Shown piece after piece: positions 16,473 to 17,841 of a DNA stretch of 17,841 nucleotides (position 1 is the first letter of the stretch; every line of letters starts with the position of its first letter). This DNA is from JALVIU01 sp964462295. GTDB taxonomy: Bacteria; Atribacterota; JALVIU01. Below the pieces are notes generated by a model. It ran no database searches, had not been told where the DNA came from, and saw nothing but the letters and a program-made list of their open reading frames with translations. A program made the translations under genes and the position numbers. The stretch lies in contig CAYWXH010000030.1 of NCBI GenBank assembly GCA_964462295.1, positions 1 through 17,841 on the forward strand, given 5' to 3'.

Positions 16473-17624
16473 TTACTTTGCGGGTGGAGTTATTATATTA
16501 GGATCAGAGATTACACCAAAGTATGTAAATCTTCCATCTTTTACCTTCTGTACCTGAACATCTTTTACAACCTCACCCAACTTATTAAATCCTTTGATAA
16601 GCCCTGTAAGACCCTCAAAGTCCTTTGTAGCGGCAATAGCATCTCTTATCTTCTTTGGATCTTCTCCTGCCTTCTTTATGGCAGATGCAAGGATATAGAC
16701 AGCATCGAATGTAGATGCACCTACCATATCAGGCTCCATCTTATATCTCTCTCTATATTCTTTCATAAACCATTTTACAATCTCTCTTTTGTCATCCCTA
16801 TTTAGGTCAGTGGTTATAATTACACCATTTGCAGCATCTCCTGCAATCTTTAAAAACATTGGGGAATCAAAACCTTCCTGTCCTACAATCTGTACACCAA
16901 GACCAAGATCTTTTGCCTGTTTTGCTACAAGTGCACCCTCTGAATAGTAACCTGTGGAGTAAAGAACATCAGGTTTTAAGGATTTTACCTTGGTGAGCAT
17001 TGGACTAAAGTCTTTTTCTCCTAATGCAAAAGATAAATTTGCAACAATCTCTGCACCATTTTTCTTTGCCTCTTCTACAAAACCTGCAGAAAGTGCCCTT
17101 CCAAAATCATTGTCCATGGTAAACACAGCGATTTTTTTGGCACCTAAAAGTTTTGTGGCTACATATCCACCTGCCTTACCCTCTACAGCTGCCAAAAATC
17201 CCGCACGGAATATAAAGTTTCCAGCCTTTGTAATGTCTGGGTGTGTTGCATATGCTGCAATCATAGGAATTCCATAGCGCTGATAAATAGGCGCTGCTGC
17301 CCTTGTAGGGGTACTGTATGAGCCACTCACTACACCTACTACCTTATCCTGTTCAACGAGTTTTCTGGCAATAGCCACGGCCTCTTGAGACTTTACTCTA
17401 TCATCATAGATCACAAGCTCTAATTTCTTACCATTTATACCGCCCTCATTGTTTATCTTTTCCACTGCCAAGATGGCTGCATGTTTCGCACTTGCACCAT
17501 CTGCTGCAGCAAATCCTGTAAGGGGAACAAAAAGACCAATCTTTACAGTATTACCTCCAAATGCAATACTACCAAAAACAAATAAGACCATTGTAAAAAC
17601 AATTAAAATCCTGAAAATCTTCAT
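16473..17624 (-). CDS. LIV-type amino-acid-binding protein of the hut-linked ABC importer
   Basis: This 383-residue protein is a type I periplasmic binding protein (LivJ/Leu-Ile-Val-binding family). It has a signal peptide of about 23 residues (MKIFRILIVF, ending in AFG). The mature start VKIGLFVPLTGFAAADG, INNEGGINGKKLELVIYDD, the serine-rich ligand site in VVSGSYSTPTRAAAPIYQRYGIP, and VFTMDNDFGRAL are family features. The frame also opens at a TTG at 17642, but that would put the ribosome site (AGGAGGAGAGG) inside the gene, so the ATG at 17624 is chosen. It is the first gene of the operon and is followed by hutU. Histidine or urocanate is the inferred ligand; the sequence alone does not prove it. 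Confidence 0.93.
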   Translation of the reverse strand: MKIFRILIVFTMVLFVFGSIAFGGNTVKIGLFVPLTGFAAADGASAKHAAILAVEKINNEGGINGKKLELVIYDDRVKSQEAVAIARKLVEQDKVVGVVSGSYSTPTRAAAPIYQRYGIPMIAAYATHPDITKAGNFIFRAGFLAAVEGKAGGYVATKLLGAKKIAVFTMDNDFGRALSAGFVEEAKKNGAEIVANLSFALGEKDFSPMLTKVKSLKPDVLYSTGYYSEGALVAKQAKDLGLGVQIVGQEGFDSPMFLKIAGDAANGVIITTDLNRDDKREIVKWFMKEYRERYKMEPDMVGASTFDAVYILASAIKKAGEDPKKIRDAIAATKDFEGLTGLIKGFNKLGEVVKDVQVQKVKDGRFTYFGVISDPNIITPPAK

Positions 17625-17657
17625 ATCCTCTCCTCCTTTCAAAAGATTTTATGTCTA

Positions 17658-17686
17658 ATTATAGCATAATTGTAACACTTTATCAA
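17658..17686 (-). promoter_or_regulatory. strong sigma70-like promoter of the hut/liv operon
   Basis: On the minus strand TTGATA (17686-17681) and TATAAT (17663-17658) are separated by 17 bases, and TGC before the -10 makes it an extended -10. Transcription would start near 17651, leaving a leader of about 27 nt, too short for a riboswitch. No clear operator palindrome is visible. Confidence 0.85.
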
Positions 17687-17796
17687 GGAGAATTCCTACC
17701 TTTGATAATGTCAAATTTAAAAATACTAGGTTCAAAATTCCTTGCTTTTAGTTTTTTAAGTATAACAATTGCTATGGTCTCCGTGTCCCCATTCTA

Positions 17797-17841
17797 ATGG
17801 CCATAGTAATGGTTTTTCCTTTCTTTATCGTGATTCTTTCC
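17797..17841 (+). CDS. possible start of a membrane protein running off the right edge (partial)
   Basis: From an ATG at 17797 the frame is open to the edge and encodes 15 very hydrophobic residues (MAIVMVFPFFIVILS). The ATG overlaps the TAA of an upstream 29-codon frame (17708-17797, starting MSNLKILGSKFLAFSF), also hydrophobic. Neither start has a ribosome site at a normal distance. It could be the divergent neighbour of the hut/liv operon, a frameshifted gene start, or chance. Confidence 0.2.
   Translation, partial: MAIVMVFPFFIVILS

Noticed and set aside
17625..17642. TTG start giving the LIV-type binding protein six extra residues
   Set aside because: The ribosome site AGGAGGAGAGG would be inside the coding region; the ATG at 17624 has ideal spacing and leaves a normal signal peptide.
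17625..17657. Histidine-responsive riboswitch or leader peptide before the hut/liv operon
   Set aside because: The leader is only about 27 nt from the predicted start of transcription and contains no stem structure or His-codon run.
1..17841. tRNA or rRNA genes
   Set aside because: No cloverleaf with a TTCGAxxC-type arm or rRNA-like conserved stretch was seen in the intergenic parts.

Overview
The window is an AT-rich bacterial scaffold segment with one internal assembly gap (100 N). It holds three transcription units plus one single gene. Strong AGGAGG-type ribosome sites, sigma70-like promoters (three with 17-bp spacers), heavy use of ATA and AGA codons, lipoprotein and periplasmic-binding-protein signals, and thermophile-like ABC sugar transport proteins suggest a low-GC, probably anaerobic or thermophilic bacterium from a sparsely sampled lineage. 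I cannot name the phylum from this sequence alone. The exact 100-N gap points to a draft or metagenome-derived scaffold.

Left part (1-8129). The window opens with the last 29 codons of a membrane protein. Then comes a three-gene sugar ABC importer on the plus strand: binding protein, MalF-like permease and MalG-like permease, most like trehalose/maltose systems. Its ATPase is not encoded nearby. Converging on it from the minus strand is a tightly packed unit: a membrane-bound hybrid histidine kinase, a small lipoprotein of unknown family, and a cytoplasmic GH13 alpha-glucosidase. The two units meet tail to tail at a shared hairpin. A plausible reading is that the importer brings in an alpha-glucoside, the glucosidase splits it, and the kinase/lipoprotein pair senses something related; only the first two steps are well supported.

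Middle (8130-10161). A divergent promoter region separates the kinase unit from a single wecB gene (UDP-GlcNAc 2-epimerase). Behind wecB is a gene-free, locally GC-rich stretch of about 700 bases filled with palindromic repeats whose outer arms are conserved (ATTGC/GCAAT) and whose inner arms change in sequence but stay complementary. The repeats point one way on the left and the other way on the right. A good intrinsic terminator for the next operon closes this region.

Right part (10111-17663). One long minus-strand operon encodes a LIV-type (HAAT family) amino-acid ABC importer wrapped around two enzymes of histidine breakdown: livJ-like binding protein, hutU (urocanase, interrupted by the N gap), hutI (imidazolonepropionase), livH, livM, livG, livF. 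It is driven by a near-consensus extended -10 promoter at 17658-17686. The layout argues that this importer carries histidine or urocanate rather than leucine/isoleucine/valine. Histidase and the enzymes after HutI are not in the window. The last 180 bases hold only short possible reading frames running off the right edge.
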